From contig NZ_JAERVK010000009.1 in NCBI RefSeq assembly GCF_016745425.1, positions 124,001 through 188,000 on the forward strand: a stretch of DNA of 64,000 nucleotides, read 5' to 3'. The stretch's first letter is position 1, and every line of letters starts with the position of its first letter. The DNA is from Candidatus Methylomicrobium oryzae (GTDB lineage Bacteria > Pseudomonadota > Gammaproteobacteria > Methylococcales > Methylomonadaceae). A program made the position numbers and the translations under genes. Positions 23,959 to 33,019 of the stretch are shown here, piece after piece. The notes beneath the pieces were generated by a model that worked only from the letters and a program-made list of their open reading frames with translations, searched no databases and was not told the origin of the DNA.

Positions 23959-24972
23959 ATGAATAACAAATTGATCAAATTCTTGAATATTACCGGTTTG
24001 ACCTGGTTTATTCCGATGGTGAAAATCGCCTCGGGAGAAAATCCCGCGCAGCAACTGCGCCAGTTATGGCTGATGATGGGCGTGCCGTTCATCGCCTTCC
24101 TGCTGTTTTTGGGACTGTGGAGTTTTTCCGCAGCGCGCGTGAATACCAGCCTCGGCGCGATTCCGGGACCCGTTGCGGTCTGGCAGGAGGCCGGCGGGCT
24201 GATGGACGAGCATCATGCGCAGCGCCAAAAAGAACGCCAGTATTACGAGCGCCAGGAAGCCCGGATCAAGCAGGCGCAGGCCGAGCATCCCGACCAGCCG
24301 CCTCCGAAAGCGCGCCCTTATAACGGCAAAGGCACCTATCTGGATCAGATCGGCACCAGTCTGGCAACCGTATTCACCGGCTTCTTTCTGGCGACGCTGG
24401 TCGCGGTGCCGGTCGGTCTTTTGTGCGGCATGAGCCCGACCATCAATACGGCGATCAATCCGCTGATCCAGATCTTCAAGCCGGTGTCGCCTTTGGCCTG
24501 GCTGCCGATCGTGACTCTGGTCGTTAGTGCGGTCTACGTTACCACCGACGATTCCTGGTTCGAAAAATCGTTCCTGACTTCCGCGATCACGGTAACCCTG
24601 TGTTCGCTGTGGCCGACGCTGATCAATACGGCGGTCGGCGTTTCCTCGATCGACAAGGATCTGGTCAATGTCGGCAAGGTGCTCCGCTTGAACTGGAGCA
24701 CGCAGATCAAGAAGATCATCCTGCCTTCGGCCGTACCCTACATTTTTACCGGCATGCGGCTGTCGCTGGGGGTGGGCTGGATGGTGCTGATCGCGGCAGA
24801 AATGCTGGCGCAGAATCCGGGGCTCGGCAAGTTCGTCTGGGACGAGTTTCAGAACGGCAGTTCCAACTCGCTGGGCCGGATCATGGTGGCGGTGTTTACG
24901 ATCGGGATCATCGGCTTCATTCTGGACCGGATCATGCAGTCGCTGCAAAAAGTCTTTTCTTTCGGACGCTGA
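23959..24972 (+). CDS. ABC transporter permease, NrtB family
   Basis: Inner-membrane permease of the nitrate/sulfonate/taurine class, 337 aa. After one N-terminal helix (about residues 45-65) comes an unusual highly charged insertion (about 88-125, rich in Gln, Glu, Arg and Lys with a QPPPKARPY end). The conserved five-helix permease core then follows, with the cytoplasmic EAA-like loop near STQIKKIILPSAVPYIFTG. Typical NrtB proteins lack that insertion and are shorter. The ATG at 23959 precedes MNNKLIKF; the frame is open upstream, but that part is not family-like. Operon partner of the genes on both sides. Confidence 0.87.
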   Translation: MNNKLIKFLNITGLTWFIPMVKIASGENPAQQLRQLWLMMGVPFIAFLLFLGLWSFSAARVNTSLGAIPGPVAVWQEAGGLMDEHHAQRQKERQYYERQEARIKQAQAEHPDQPPPKARPYNGKGTYLDQIGTSLATVFTGFFLATLVAVPVGLLCGMSPTINTAINPLIQIFKPVSPLAWLPIVTLVVSAVYVTTDDSWFEKSFLTSAITVTLCSLWPTLINTAVGVSSIDKDLVNVGKVLRLNWSTQIKKIILPSAVPYIFTGMRLSLGVGWMVLIAAEMLAQNPGLGKFVWDEFQNGSSNSLGRIMVAVFTIGIIGFILDRIMQSLQKVFSFGR

Positions 24973-24984
24973 GGGGAGGCCGGC

Positions 24985-26784
24985 ATGATTTCAGCCCAAT
25001 TAAAGTCGAACAATGCCGACGTTTCGGATCGCCCGAAGGACAATGTGGTAGAGCTTCCTGCGAAAACCCGGGCTTCCGAACCGAAGGGCTCCAAAGAGGC
25101 AGCCGCCAAGACGCTGCTTGAATTGAAGGATGTCTGCAAGTCCTACGGCGAAGGGACGCAGAAGACTTCGATATTGAAGGACATCAACCTGACGATCCGC
25201 GAAGGCGAATTCATCGCGATCGTCGGTTTTTCCGGCAGCGGCAAGACGACGCTGGTGTCGATCATCGCCGGCCTGTGCGGCGTCGACAGCGGCGACGTGT
25301 TGAAGCAGGGCCAGCCGATCACGGCGCCCGGCCCGGACCGCGGCGTGGTGTTTCAGAATTATTCCCTGATGCCCTGGCTGACCGTGTACGAAAACGTCGC
25401 TTTGGCGGTCGATCAGATTTACCGGGACTGGACGCCCGCGCAACGCCAGGCGCATACCGAGAAATACGTGCGGATGGTGAATCTCGGCGCCGCGATGGAC
25501 AAAATGCCGGCCGAACTTTCAGGCGGCATGCGCCAGCGGGTCAACGTCGCACGGGCCCTGGCGGCGAATCCGGACATCCTGCTGCTCGACGAGCCCTTGA
25601 GTGCGTTGGATGCGTTGACCCGCGGTAATCTGCAGGACGAAATTCTGCAGATTTGGGAGCAGGACAAGAAAACGGTGGTGCTGATCACCAATGATGTCGA
25701 CGAGGCGATCTATATGGCCGACCGGGTCATTCCGCTGAATCCGGGACCGGATGCGACGTTCGGCCCTGCGTTCAAGATCGACATCGAGCGGCCGCGCGAC
25801 CGGACCGCGCTGAACCATAACGAAGAATTCAAGCGCCTGCGTGCCGACATCACCCGTTATCTGATGCAGGTGGGCCTCGAAAAAAACCGGCAGGATAATG
25901 CGGACCGCGTGGTGTTGCCGAATGTCCGCCCGAACACCGGCAACGACTGGAAAACGGATACGTCGGCCCTGAAACCTTCGCAGGACGATCTGGGCCGGCC
26001 GCGCTATCTGGAGTTCTCGCAAGTCTCGAAAATCTACCCCACGCCGGACGGCAACAGCACCGTCAAGGTGGTCGACGGCTTCGACATGAAGTTGAAAAAG
26101 GGGGAATTCATTTCGATCATCGGCCACTCGGGCTGCGGCAAATCGACCGTGCTGTCGATGACCGCCGGCCTGAACGAGATTTCGGAAGGCGGCATCGTGC
26201 TGGATAACCGGGAAATCGATAGCGCCGGTCCCGACCGCGGCGTGGTGTTTCAGGCACCCAGCCTGTTTCCCTGGCTGACGGCATTCGAGAACGTGACTTT
26301 GGGCGTCGATAAAGTCTATCCGCATGCGACCCAGGCCGAACGCGACGACATCGTCGAATATTACCTGACTCGCGTGGGCCTCGGCGATTCGCTGCATAAA
26401 AAAGCCGCCGACATGTCGAACGGCATGCGGCAACGGGTCGGCATCGCCAGAGCGTTTGCGCTGTCGCCCAAATTGCTGCTGCTGGACGAGCCTTTCGGGA
26501 TGCTGGACTCTTTAACGCGTTGGGAATTGCAGGAAGTATTGATGGAGGTGTGGGAGCGGACGCATGTGACCGCGATTATTGTGACGCACGACGTCGATGA
26601 GGCGATCTTGCTGGCCGACCGGGTCGTGATGATGACCAACGGTCCGCACGCCAAAATCGGCAAGATTCAGGACATCGATCTGCCGAGGCCGCGCAGCCGC
26701 AAGGCGCTCCTGGCGCATCCCGATTACTACCGTTACCGGGAAAGCCTGCTGACCTTCCTCGCCGAATGCGACCACACTCACTAA
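24985..26784 (+). CDS. Fused double ATPase subunit of the NrtCD-type ABC transporter
   Basis: Two complete ABC ATPase domains in one 599-aa chain. Domain 1 (about residues 46-285) has GFSGSGKTT, LSGGMRQRV and LLLDEPLSALD. Domain 2 (about 335-595) has GHSGCGKST, a variant signature MSNGMRQRV and LLLDEPFGMLD. Cyanobacterial systems use separate NrtC (ATPase plus binding domain) and NrtD; here two ATPases are joined by a linker and there is no NrtA-like tail. A strong ribosome site (GGGGAGG at 24973) lies before the ATG. Because the second signature has Asn for Gly, the two ATP sites may not be equal. Confidence 0.88.
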   Translation: MISAQLKSNNADVSDRPKDNVVELPAKTRASEPKGSKEAAAKTLLELKDVCKSYGEGTQKTSILKDINLTIREGEFIAIVGFSGSGKTTLVSIIAGLCGVDSGDVLKQGQPITAPGPDRGVVFQNYSLMPWLTVYENVALAVDQIYRDWTPAQRQAHTEKYVRMVNLGAAMDKMPAELSGGMRQRVNVARALAANPDILLLDEPLSALDALTRGNLQDEILQIWEQDKKTVVLITNDVDEAIYMADRVIPLNPGPDATFGPAFKIDIERPRDRTALNHNEEFKRLRADITRYLMQVGLEKNRQDNADRVVLPNVRPNTGNDWKTDTSALKPSQDDLGRPRYLEFSQVSKIYPTPDGNSTVKVVDGFDMKLKKGEFISIIGHSGCGKSTVLSMTAGLNEISEGGIVLDNREIDSAGPDRGVVFQAPSLFPWLTAFENVTLGVDKVYPHATQAERDDIVEYYLTRVGLGDSLHKKAADMSNGMRQRVGIARAFALSPKLLLLDEPFGMLDSLTRWELQEVLMEVWERTHVTAIIVTHDVDEAILLADRVVMMTNGPHAKIGKIQDIDLPRPRSRKALLAHPDYYRYRESLLTFLAECDHTH

Positions 26785-26817
26785 CGCCACGCCAATCACA
26801 GAATTTAAGGAATTGCC

Positions 26818-28083
26818 ATGACACATTACACCTCTAAAGTTACCTTTCTGTCGCTGTCCTTGCTGAGCAGTGCGGCGATGGCCGACGTGACGCAGGAAAT
26901 CGAGGATGCGCTGAATTTTTACCATTACGGCAACAACGGCGCGATCAAAGCCGATATCAATTACCGGTGGGAGAACGTCGACCAGGACAAGGGCACGGCC
27001 AAAACCGCGAATGCAAATACCGCCCGGTTCCGGTTGGGTGCCCAATCGCCGAAGTTTTACGGCTTTCAGGGCTATGCCGAATTCGAAGGGCTTTGGGCGA
27101 TGCAGGAGGACTACAACAGCACCCGGAACAAAAACACAACCTACTCTACGATTGCCGATCCCGAGAAAACCGAGCTGAACCAGTTATGGATCAGTTATTC
27201 GGGCATACCCGATACGATTATCAAAGGCGGCCGGCAGCGCATCAAACTGGACGACGACCGCTATATCGGCAACGTCGGCTGGCGGCAACTCGAAACCACC
27301 TACGATGCGATCCTGCTGACGCACGCCAACCAGCAGATTTTCGGACTGACGATCAATGCCGGTTATATCGGCAACGTGCAGACCTTTACTTCGACGACGG
27401 AAAATATCGAAGCGCCGATCTTGAACATCAATTATAAGGTGGGCGATTACGGCAATCTGGTCGCTTACGGTTACTGGCTGGACTACCAGGATGTCAATCC
27501 GGGGCCGGCGGCGGGCAGAAACCTGTTTCTGGAAAAATCCAATCAGACCTACGGTATCCGTTTCAACGGTTCGTCGCCGAAACTCTTCGATACGATCAAT
27601 CTGCTTTATACGGCCGAATGGGCCGACCAGAAGGATTACGGCCACGGCACGACCAAGTACGAAGCCGACCGTTTCAATTTCATGGGCGGCGTCAAGGCCT
27701 TCAACGTCAGCGTGATGGGGGCTTGGGAGCAGTTGAACGGCTACGGGGTCAACAAAACCTTCGATACGCCGCTCGGCACAAATCATGCCTTCCAGGGCTG
27801 GGCCGATCTGTTCCTGACCACGCCGGCGAACGGGATCCGCGATCTGTTCGGCACGGTGATGGTCGAGTTCCCGCGTTACCAAACCACCGTGACCGGCGTC
27901 TATCATGATTTCAGCGACGACACCGGGCAAATGGCTTACGGCAAGGAATGGGATTTCCAGGTCGTCAAGAAATTCGGCAAGCATTATTCGGTGCTGGCCA
28001 AATACGCCAACTTTAACGCGGATACCGGTTTTGCGGCGACCGATACGCAAAAAATCTGGTTTCAAGCGAACGTCAGTTTCTAA
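26818..28083 (+). CDS. Outer-membrane porin, alginate-export (AlgE-like) family
   Basis: Beta-barrel outer-membrane protein, 421 aa, with a signal peptide (cleavage after AAMA near residue 22), alternating amphipathic strands and a C-terminal Phe. The GGRQRIKLDDDRYIGNVGWR region is characteristic of the alginate_exp domain family. It is preceded by AAGGA and lies 33 bp after the ATPase gene, so it belongs to the transporter operon; the likely job is passage of the transported anion across the outer membrane rather than alginate export. Confidence 0.8.
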   Translation: MTHYTSKVTFLSLSLLSSAAMADVTQEIEDALNFYHYGNNGAIKADINYRWENVDQDKGTAKTANANTARFRLGAQSPKFYGFQGYAEFEGLWAMQEDYNSTRNKNTTYSTIADPEKTELNQLWISYSGIPDTIIKGGRQRIKLDDDRYIGNVGWRQLETTYDAILLTHANQQIFGLTINAGYIGNVQTFTSTTENIEAPILNINYKVGDYGNLVAYGYWLDYQDVNPGPAAGRNLFLEKSNQTYGIRFNGSSPKLFDTINLLYTAEWADQKDYGHGTTKYEADRFNFMGGVKAFNVSVMGAWEQLNGYGVNKTFDTPLGTNHAFQGWADLFLTTPANGIRDLFGTVMVEFPRYQTTVTGVYHDFSDDTGQMAYGKEWDFQVVKKFGKHYSVLAKYANFNADTGFAATDTQKIWFQANVSF

Positions 28084-28107
28084 AACTTAAAAATCGGCGG
28101 CATCCGG

Positions 28108-28133
28108 CCGGCCCTTTCGCGGAAGGGCCGGAC
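28108..28133 (+). terminator. Hairpin after the porin gene
   Basis: CCGGCCCTTTCGCGGAAGGGCCGG forms a strong GC stem 25 bp after the stop. It lacks a clear U run, so termination is probable but not certain. Confidence 0.5.
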
Positions 28134-28215
28134 CGCCGAAAGGGCCGGAATCGATTTTATGTTACACTGTGCGGTTTAAGTAACATCTAATCCAACCGAT
28201 TCTCCCGCCGGACCG

Positions 28216-29031
28216 ATGCCCGAACTCCCCGAAGTCGAAACCACCCGCCGCGGCATTGCGCCAGCCATTCAAGGCCGCCTTATCCGGCAAGTCATCGTCC
28301 GCCAGCCGAGGCTGCGCTGGCCCGTGCCCGAGTCGCTCTCCGAAACGGTAACAGGGCAAGCCGTCCAATCGGTTGAGCGGCGCGCCAAATATCTTCTTCT
28401 GCGCACCGAGCGGGGGACGTTGATCATGCATCTCGGCATGTCGGGCAGTTTGAGGATTCTGACGGAGGGACAGCCTTACGGCAAGCACGATCATGTCGAT
28501 CTGATTTTTAGCGACCGGACGCTGCTCCGGTTCAACGACCCCCGCCGTTTCGGAGCCGTGTTGTGGACCACCGGGCCGGTTGCCGATCATCCGTTGTTGA
28601 AAGATTTGGGCCCTGAGCCGTTGACGGACGATTTCGACGGGGCGCACCTCTATGCGTTGGCGCAAAACCGCAAGATTCCCGTCAAGTCCTTCATTATGGA
28701 CAGCCGTATCGTAGTCGGCGTCGGCAATATTTACGCGAACGAAGCGCTGTTCAGGGCCGGCATTCTGCCGACCCGGCATGCCGGCAAAATTTCGCTCGCG
28801 CGCTACCGGCGTCTTGCCGAGTGCATAGTTCTCGTGTTAGAGGATGCGATCCGGCAAGGCGGTACGACCTTGCGCGATTTTGTGAATGAGGCCGGCAGGC
28901 CCGGTTATTTCAAACAGCAACTTCGGGTTTACGGCCGTGCGGGACTGCCTTGTCCGCTGTGCGGCGAGCCTTTGACCGAAATTCGCGTGTCGGGACGTTC
29001 AACCGTTTTCTGCAGACAGTGCCAGCGATAG
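28216..29031 (+). CDS. mutM: Formamidopyrimidine-DNA glycosylase (Fpg)
   Basis: Base-excision repair enzyme that removes 8-oxoguanine and formamidopyrimidines and nicks the abasic site. The 271-aa protein begins [13 protein letters not shown], giving the catalytic Pro2 and Glu3 after Met removal. It also has HLGMSGSLR, the [13 protein letters not shown] helix-two-turn-helix and the C-terminal zinc finger (CPLCG and FCRQCQR). Length matches the E. coli enzyme (269 aa). Confidence 0.96.
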   Translation: MPELPEVETTRRGIAPAIQGRLIRQVIVRQPRLRWPVPESLSETVTGQAVQSVERRAKYLLLRTERGTLIMHLGMSGSLRILTEGQPYGKHDHVDLIFSDRTLLRFNDPRRFGAVLWTTGPVADHPLLKDLGPEPLTDDFDGAHLYALAQNRKIPVKSFIMDSRIVVGVGNIYANEALFRAGILPTRHAGKISLARYRRLAECIVLVLEDAIRQGGTTLRDFVNEAGRPGYFKQQLRVYGRAGLPCPLCGEPLTEIRVSGRSTVFCRQCQR

Positions 29032-29221
29032 TCCGGACTGCACACTCCGACTGCCTGACAGTTTTATCGATGTGATACAATTACACCGAGTTATGAACCT
29101 TTTCTCGGGATTTGCCTGCTAAAATCTGATAGTCTAGGTTATCCTGAACTATTTACCTTTCTTAAACTCTCATTTTTTAAGTCATAAAATCCGCAAATTT
29201 TACTATTCCCGAATCAAAGTG

Positions 29222-30235
29222 ATGAGAATCCGAACGCTTGATATTGTATTGTCTCTCTGCTCGCTGACGGCCGGTCCGGCGTTCGCAACAACCTATGACC
29301 TGCCGCCTAATGGCGATTCGGTCGTAATGGAGTACGCCCAGCCGACCGCCTTTACCAAAGCGGAAGAAGATGAAACGTTGTTGGACGTGGCGCGGCAGTA
29401 TCGACTGGGGCAAATGGAAATCGTCCGCCTGAACCAGAAAGTCGATCGCTGGCATGTCAAAAAAGGCGAACCGGTGCGCCTGGCCAACCGGCGTATTCTG
29501 CCGGACACGCCGCATGAGGGTATTACGCTGAACCTGTCCGAATACCGGATGTATTATTACCCGCCCGGAGGAAAGCAGGTGATGTCCTTCGCGCACGGCA
29601 TCGGCCGGCAGGATTGGAAGACGCCTCTCGGAAAAACGAAAGTCATCAAAAAAGTGAAGGATCCCAGCTGGCATCCGCCCGAGTCGATCCGACGCGAGCA
29701 TGCGGCAATGGGAGATCCGCTGCCGGAAGTCGTGCCGCCCGGGCCGCACAATCCGCTGGGGGCTTATGCGCTGTATTTGAATCTGCCCGGCGACTATCGG
29801 ATTCACGGTACCGACATCGACAAGATTTACGGGATCGGGATGCAGATCACGCACGGCTGCGTTCGGATGTATCCGGAAGACATTGAGGCTTTATACCAGC
29901 ATGCGCCGATCGGCACGCCCGTCTATATCGTGAAACAACCGATCAAAGTCGGCTGGCTCAACAATACTCTCTATATCGAGGCCCATCCCGATCTGGAAGG
30001 CGAGGAGATGAGTCAGGACGAACGCTATGCGCTCGCGCTTGGTCTGATTCAGAAGGTGACTCAAGAAGAAATGCCGGATTTCGATCAGAAAATATTGAAT
30101 CAGGTTTTGCACGACCTCGACGGTGAGCCGACAGCGATCTATGAAAGGCTGCCGCCGCTGGAGCATGAACAGCCTGAAGGGGTTACCCGAGAGGCCAGCG
30201 GAGCTGCTTCCCCCGGTTATTACAGGGGGTCTTAA
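29222..30235 (+). CDS. L,D-transpeptidase (ErfK/YkuD family) with LysM-like region
   Basis: Periplasmic enzyme that forms 3-3 peptidoglycan crosslinks or attaches lipoprotein to the wall. The 337-aa protein has a signal peptide (cleaved after AFA near residue 22), a LysM-like segment (about 40-85) and the YkuD domain (about 100-240). The catalytic Cys is in ITHGCVRMYPED, with the partner His in IHGTD. The tail (about 255-337) is acidic and carries no known domain. A GTG codon directly precedes the chosen ATG and could also start the protein. Confidence 0.88.
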   Translation: MRIRTLDIVLSLCSLTAGPAFATTYDLPPNGDSVVMEYAQPTAFTKAEEDETLLDVARQYRLGQMEIVRLNQKVDRWHVKKGEPVRLANRRILPDTPHEGITLNLSEYRMYYYPPGGKQVMSFAHGIGRQDWKTPLGKTKVIKKVKDPSWHPPESIRREHAAMGDPLPEVVPPGPHNPLGAYALYLNLPGDYRIHGTDIDKIYGIGMQITHGCVRMYPEDIEALYQHAPIGTPVYIVKQPIKVGWLNNTLYIEAHPDLEGEEMSQDERYALALGLIQKVTQEEMPDFDQKILNQVLHDLDGEPTAIYERLPPLEHEQPEGVTREASGAASPGYYRGS

Positions 30236-30242
30236 CTTCCCG

Positions 30243-30273
30243 AAGCGCCGGCTGTTCCGCCAGCCGGTGCTTT
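30243..30273. terminator. Bidirectional terminator between convergent genes
   Basis: AAGCGCCGGCTG, loop TTCCGC, CAGCCGGTGCTTT. It lies between the stops of the L,D-transpeptidase and gpsA and can serve both. Confidence 0.7.
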
Positions 30274-30275
30274 AA

Positions 30276-31292
30276 TTATTCCTGGGACGCACCCGACTCG
30301 CACTTGAGTTCCCGTGAGAGCAGGTTTTGTACTGCAGCGGCCGGGGATAAGCCTTCATACAGTACCTTGAAAACCTGCTCGGTGATCGGCATTTCGATCG
30401 AATATTTCCGGGCGAGCAGGTAAGTTTCTTTCGCTGCGAACACCCCCTCGATTTCCTGGCCTATCTCCCGGATCGCAGGTTCCAAGGCCTGGCCTCGCCC
30501 GAGCGCGATGCCTAGACGGCGGTTCCTGGACTGGTTGTCGGTGCAGGTCAGCACCAGATCGCCAAGCCCTGCAAGTCCCATGAAGGTTTCCTGGTGGCCG
30601 CGAAGACGGAGGCCGAGCCGGATGATCTCGGTCAAGCCCCGGGTGATCAGTGCCGCCCGGGTATTTGCGCCGAAGCCCAGCCCGTCCGCGATGCCTGCTG
30701 CGATTGCCATCACGTTTTTCACTGCGCCTCCGACCTCGACGCCGATGATGTCGGTGCTGGTGTAAGTCCGGAAACGACTGCTGTGGAAAAATTGCGCCAG
30801 TCGACTCGAAAATTCAATGTGCGGCGAGGCGACCGTAATCGCGGTTGGTAATTCGGCCGCGACTTCCTGCGCAAAGGTCGGTCCGGACAGTACCGCAACC
30901 GGCGTCTGCTCGGAAAACAGCGAAATCACCAGTTCATGCAGCAACGAGCCGTCATCCGGATTGAAGCCTTTAGTGGCCCAGGCGATCTGGAGGGATTCCG
31001 GCGCAAACGGTTTCAATTGCTCCAGCGTCGTTTTAAAAGCGTGGCTCGGAACCGCGATCAACAGCAGATCGGTAAAGCTGCAGATTTCCCGAAGCTCGGC
31101 GGTAACGGACAAGTTTGCCGGAAAAGCGGCGCCGGGTAAGTAGTGCTTGTTTTCCCGGTCAGCCGAAAGCGCCTCGATATGATCCGGATGATGTCCCCAC
31201 AGTAGAACGTCGCAACCGGTTCGCGCCGCCTGGATCGCCAACGCGGTTCCCCAGGAGCCGGCGCCCAGAATGCCGATTTTTCTTGGGGTCAT
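30276..31292 (-). CDS. gpsA: Glycerol-3-phosphate dehydrogenase [NAD(P)+]
   Basis: Makes sn-glycerol-3-phosphate for phospholipid synthesis from dihydroxyacetone phosphate. The 338-aa protein opens with the dinucleotide fold GILGAGSWGTALA. It also has AVLSGPTFAQEVA, the catalytic Lys in GGAVKNVMAIAAG, and GLAGLGDLVLTCTD. It follows secB by 3 bp, the usual gammaproteobacterial arrangement. Confidence 0.96.
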   Translation of the reverse strand: MTPRKIGILGAGSWGTALAIQAARTGCDVLLWGHHPDHIEALSADRENKHYLPGAAFPANLSVTAELREICSFTDLLLIAVPSHAFKTTLEQLKPFAPESLQIAWATKGFNPDDGSLLHELVISLFSEQTPVAVLSGPTFAQEVAAELPTAITVASPHIEFSSRLAQFFHSSRFRTYTSTDIIGVEVGGAVKNVMAIAAGIADGLGFGANTRAALITRGLTEIIRLGLRLRGHQETFMGLAGLGDLVLTCTDNQSRNRRLGIALGRGQALEPAIREIGQEIEGVFAAKETYLLARKYSIEMPITEQVFKVLYEGLSPAAAVQNLLSRELKCESGASQE

Positions 31293-31295
31293 CGC

Positions 31296-31766
31296 TTAGT
31301 TCAGGTTTTCCTTCGCAGGCGTTTGATTTTGTGCGTTTTGCATATGCTGGGCATACAATGCATCGAAATTCACCGGCGCCAGTAACAGTTGCGGAAAGCC
31401 GCCTTTGGCGACCAGGTCGGACACCACTTCGCGGGCATAAGGAAACAGAATGTTCGGACAGAAACTGCCGACCATCGGCCCGAGTTCCTGGTCGGTGAAG
31501 CCTGCCATCGTAAAGATGCCGGCCTGGTTCACTTCGACAAGATAAGCCGTGGAGCTCGCGATTTTGACCGTGATCGTTACCGTCAGCACGACCTCGTACA
31601 GGTTTTTATCGAGTGTTTCGACACGGGTGCTCAGGTTGAAATCGACAACCGGCTCCCACTTCTCCATGAAGACTTTCGGCGAATTCGGCGTTTCGAAAGA
31701 GAGATCTTTGGTATAGATTTTTTGAATTGCGAATTGTTTTTCGACGTTTTGGTGTTCTTCTGCCAT
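31296..31766 (-). CDS. secB: Protein-export chaperone SecB
   Basis: Cytoplasmic tetrameric chaperone that holds preproteins unfolded and hands them to SecA. The 156-aa protein shows the family core: FAIQKIYTKDLSFETPNSP, the VVLTVTITVK strand, and CPNILFPYAREVVSDLV. In E. coli the order is yibN-grxC-secB-gpsA; here no glutaredoxin gene lies between the rhodanese and secB, and a terminator separates them instead. Confidence 0.96.
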   Translation of the reverse strand: MAEEHQNVEKQFAIQKIYTKDLSFETPNSPKVFMEKWEPVVDFNLSTRVETLDKNLYEVVLTVTITVKIASSTAYLVEVNQAGIFTMAGFTDQELGPMVGSFCPNILFPYAREVVSDLVAKGGFPQLLLAPVNFDALYAQHMQNAQNQTPAKENLN

Positions 31767-31847
31767 GATAGCTTTTCAGTTAAAGAGTGGATATTTTTGG
31801 ATCATCGCTCAATTCGGATGACCGCAAGGTTATAAAAGGGTCCATTT

Positions 31848-31890
31848 AAAAAAGCGGGTTACAGGTCATGCCTGTAATCCGCTTTTTTAT
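31848..31890. terminator. Strong bidirectional terminator
   Basis: AAAAAAGCGGGTTACAGG, a 4-nt loop, then CCTGTAATCCGCTTTTTT. It is placed after the rhodanese gene and before secB on the minus strand, so these form separate transcripts. Confidence 0.85.
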
Positions 31891-31929
31891 GGGGTTGGGT
31901 AAGCCGATTGACGACCGGGGTCGGTGGGG

Positions 31930-32379
31930 TCAGGCGTTCGCTTTTTGCTTGCGGCGGCTGGCGACCGGCAGTTTGTAGTCTTCCGTCCAGGCATCCATTC
32001 CGCCGGTAATCACGAATATCTGCTCGAAGCCGGCTTTGGCCAATTTCTTGGCGGCGGTCAGGGAGCGGGTGCCGTTCTGGCAGACGACCAGCAGGGGAGC
32101 TTTTTTGTCGCTGGTAATTTTGGGCAGTTGTTCGTCCAGCTTGCTGAGCGGTGCATTGATTGCGTTTTCGATATGGCTGTCCGAGAAATCGGGCGCCTCG
32201 CGCACGTCGAGGATCTCAATGTCGCCTTCGTTCATCTTCGCAACGGCGAGCATCGGCGTGATGGGCTTGAATTTTTTGAAAGCCACATCAAAAAATTCTT
32301 GAATCAATAAATAAGTGACGACCGCCAGCGCGAGCGAATAAACGTAGTGGTTGAAAATGAATTCGAAAAGACGTTGCAT
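31930..32379 (-). CDS. Membrane-anchored rhodanese-like protein (YibN type)
   Basis: 149-aa protein with an N-terminal membrane helix (about residues 9-27) and one rhodanese domain. The active-site loop VVCQNGTRS has the catalytic Cys, followed by the LAKAGFEQIFVITGGMDAW segment common to this group. Rhodaneses move sulfane sulfur; the cellular partner is unknown. It is the counterpart of E. coli yibN, which also neighbours gpmI/envC and secB. Confidence 0.88.
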   Translation of the reverse strand: MQRLFEFIFNHYVYSLALAVVTYLLIQEFFDVAFKKFKPITPMLAVAKMNEGDIEILDVREAPDFSDSHIENAINAPLSKLDEQLPKITSDKKAPLLVVCQNGTRSLTAAKKLAKAGFEQIFVITGGMDAWTEDYKLPVASRRKQKANA

Positions 32380-32424
32380 GGATTGATTGGTTGAAACGGA
32401 TGAAGGGTAAGGAATTAAATCACA

Positions 32425-32739
32425 TCAATGCCGCGAACAAAAGACATCGCGCATCATGTTGATCAGCTGCAGCATTCGGTTGTCGTCGATGTAGTAATAG
32501 ACCCGGTTCGCTTCTTTTTTGGATCCCAGAATGTTTTTTTCGCGCAGGATGGCGAGATGTTGGGAAATGTTGCTTTGCGAGGTGCCCACCTGTTCGACGA
32601 TGTCCTGTACACTGACCGAATTGGTGCCTAAAACGCACAATATTTTTAGCCGTAAGGGATGCGACATCGCCTTGATACACCGTGCGGCCCGGTTGATGTC
32701 GTTGTCGTCGTATATCGTGGGTTTATCAAGGGTGTCCAT
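32425..32739 (-). CDS. ArsR-family winged-helix repressor
   Basis: Small 104-aa DNA-binding regulator. A winged helix covers residues 15-95, with the AMSHPLRLKILCVL and TSQSNISQHLAILREKNIL recognition helix and the RVYYYI wing. The usual ELCVCDL metal motif is not seen; a Cys lies in KILCVL and another near the C-terminus (VFCSRH), so thiol or redox sensing is possible. It sits upstream of, and on the same strand as, the rhodanese gene. That pairing is common for sulfur-responsive ArsR repressors, but the target is not shown by sequence. Confidence 0.85.
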   Translation of the reverse strand: MDTLDKPTIYDDNDINRAARCIKAMSHPLRLKILCVLGTNSVSVQDIVEQVGTSQSNISQHLAILREKNILGSKKEANRVYYYIDDNRMLQLINMMRDVFCSRH

Positions 32740-33019
32740 AAATTCGACCTTCAGAACGGTTTTTTGTTATTGTTTTTAGAAAAAAGCAGCCGCAATGAAT
32801 TATTTTTACACAAGAATTGCCGCGTGTATTAATATAGTGGGCAGTAAGTAGCCCTGTTTTGCGTATACCTACGTACGAAAGCCTAGTAAACGGCACTATG
32901 ATACATTAGTTTTATCTCTAGGGGGTAGAGAATTGAAACAATAATTCATTGGTGAAGAGTGAGGGTTCGAGGGCGGTGCGGCTGTTGATTTTGTGTTTGT
33001 GACTGGAGAAATTTAAAAG

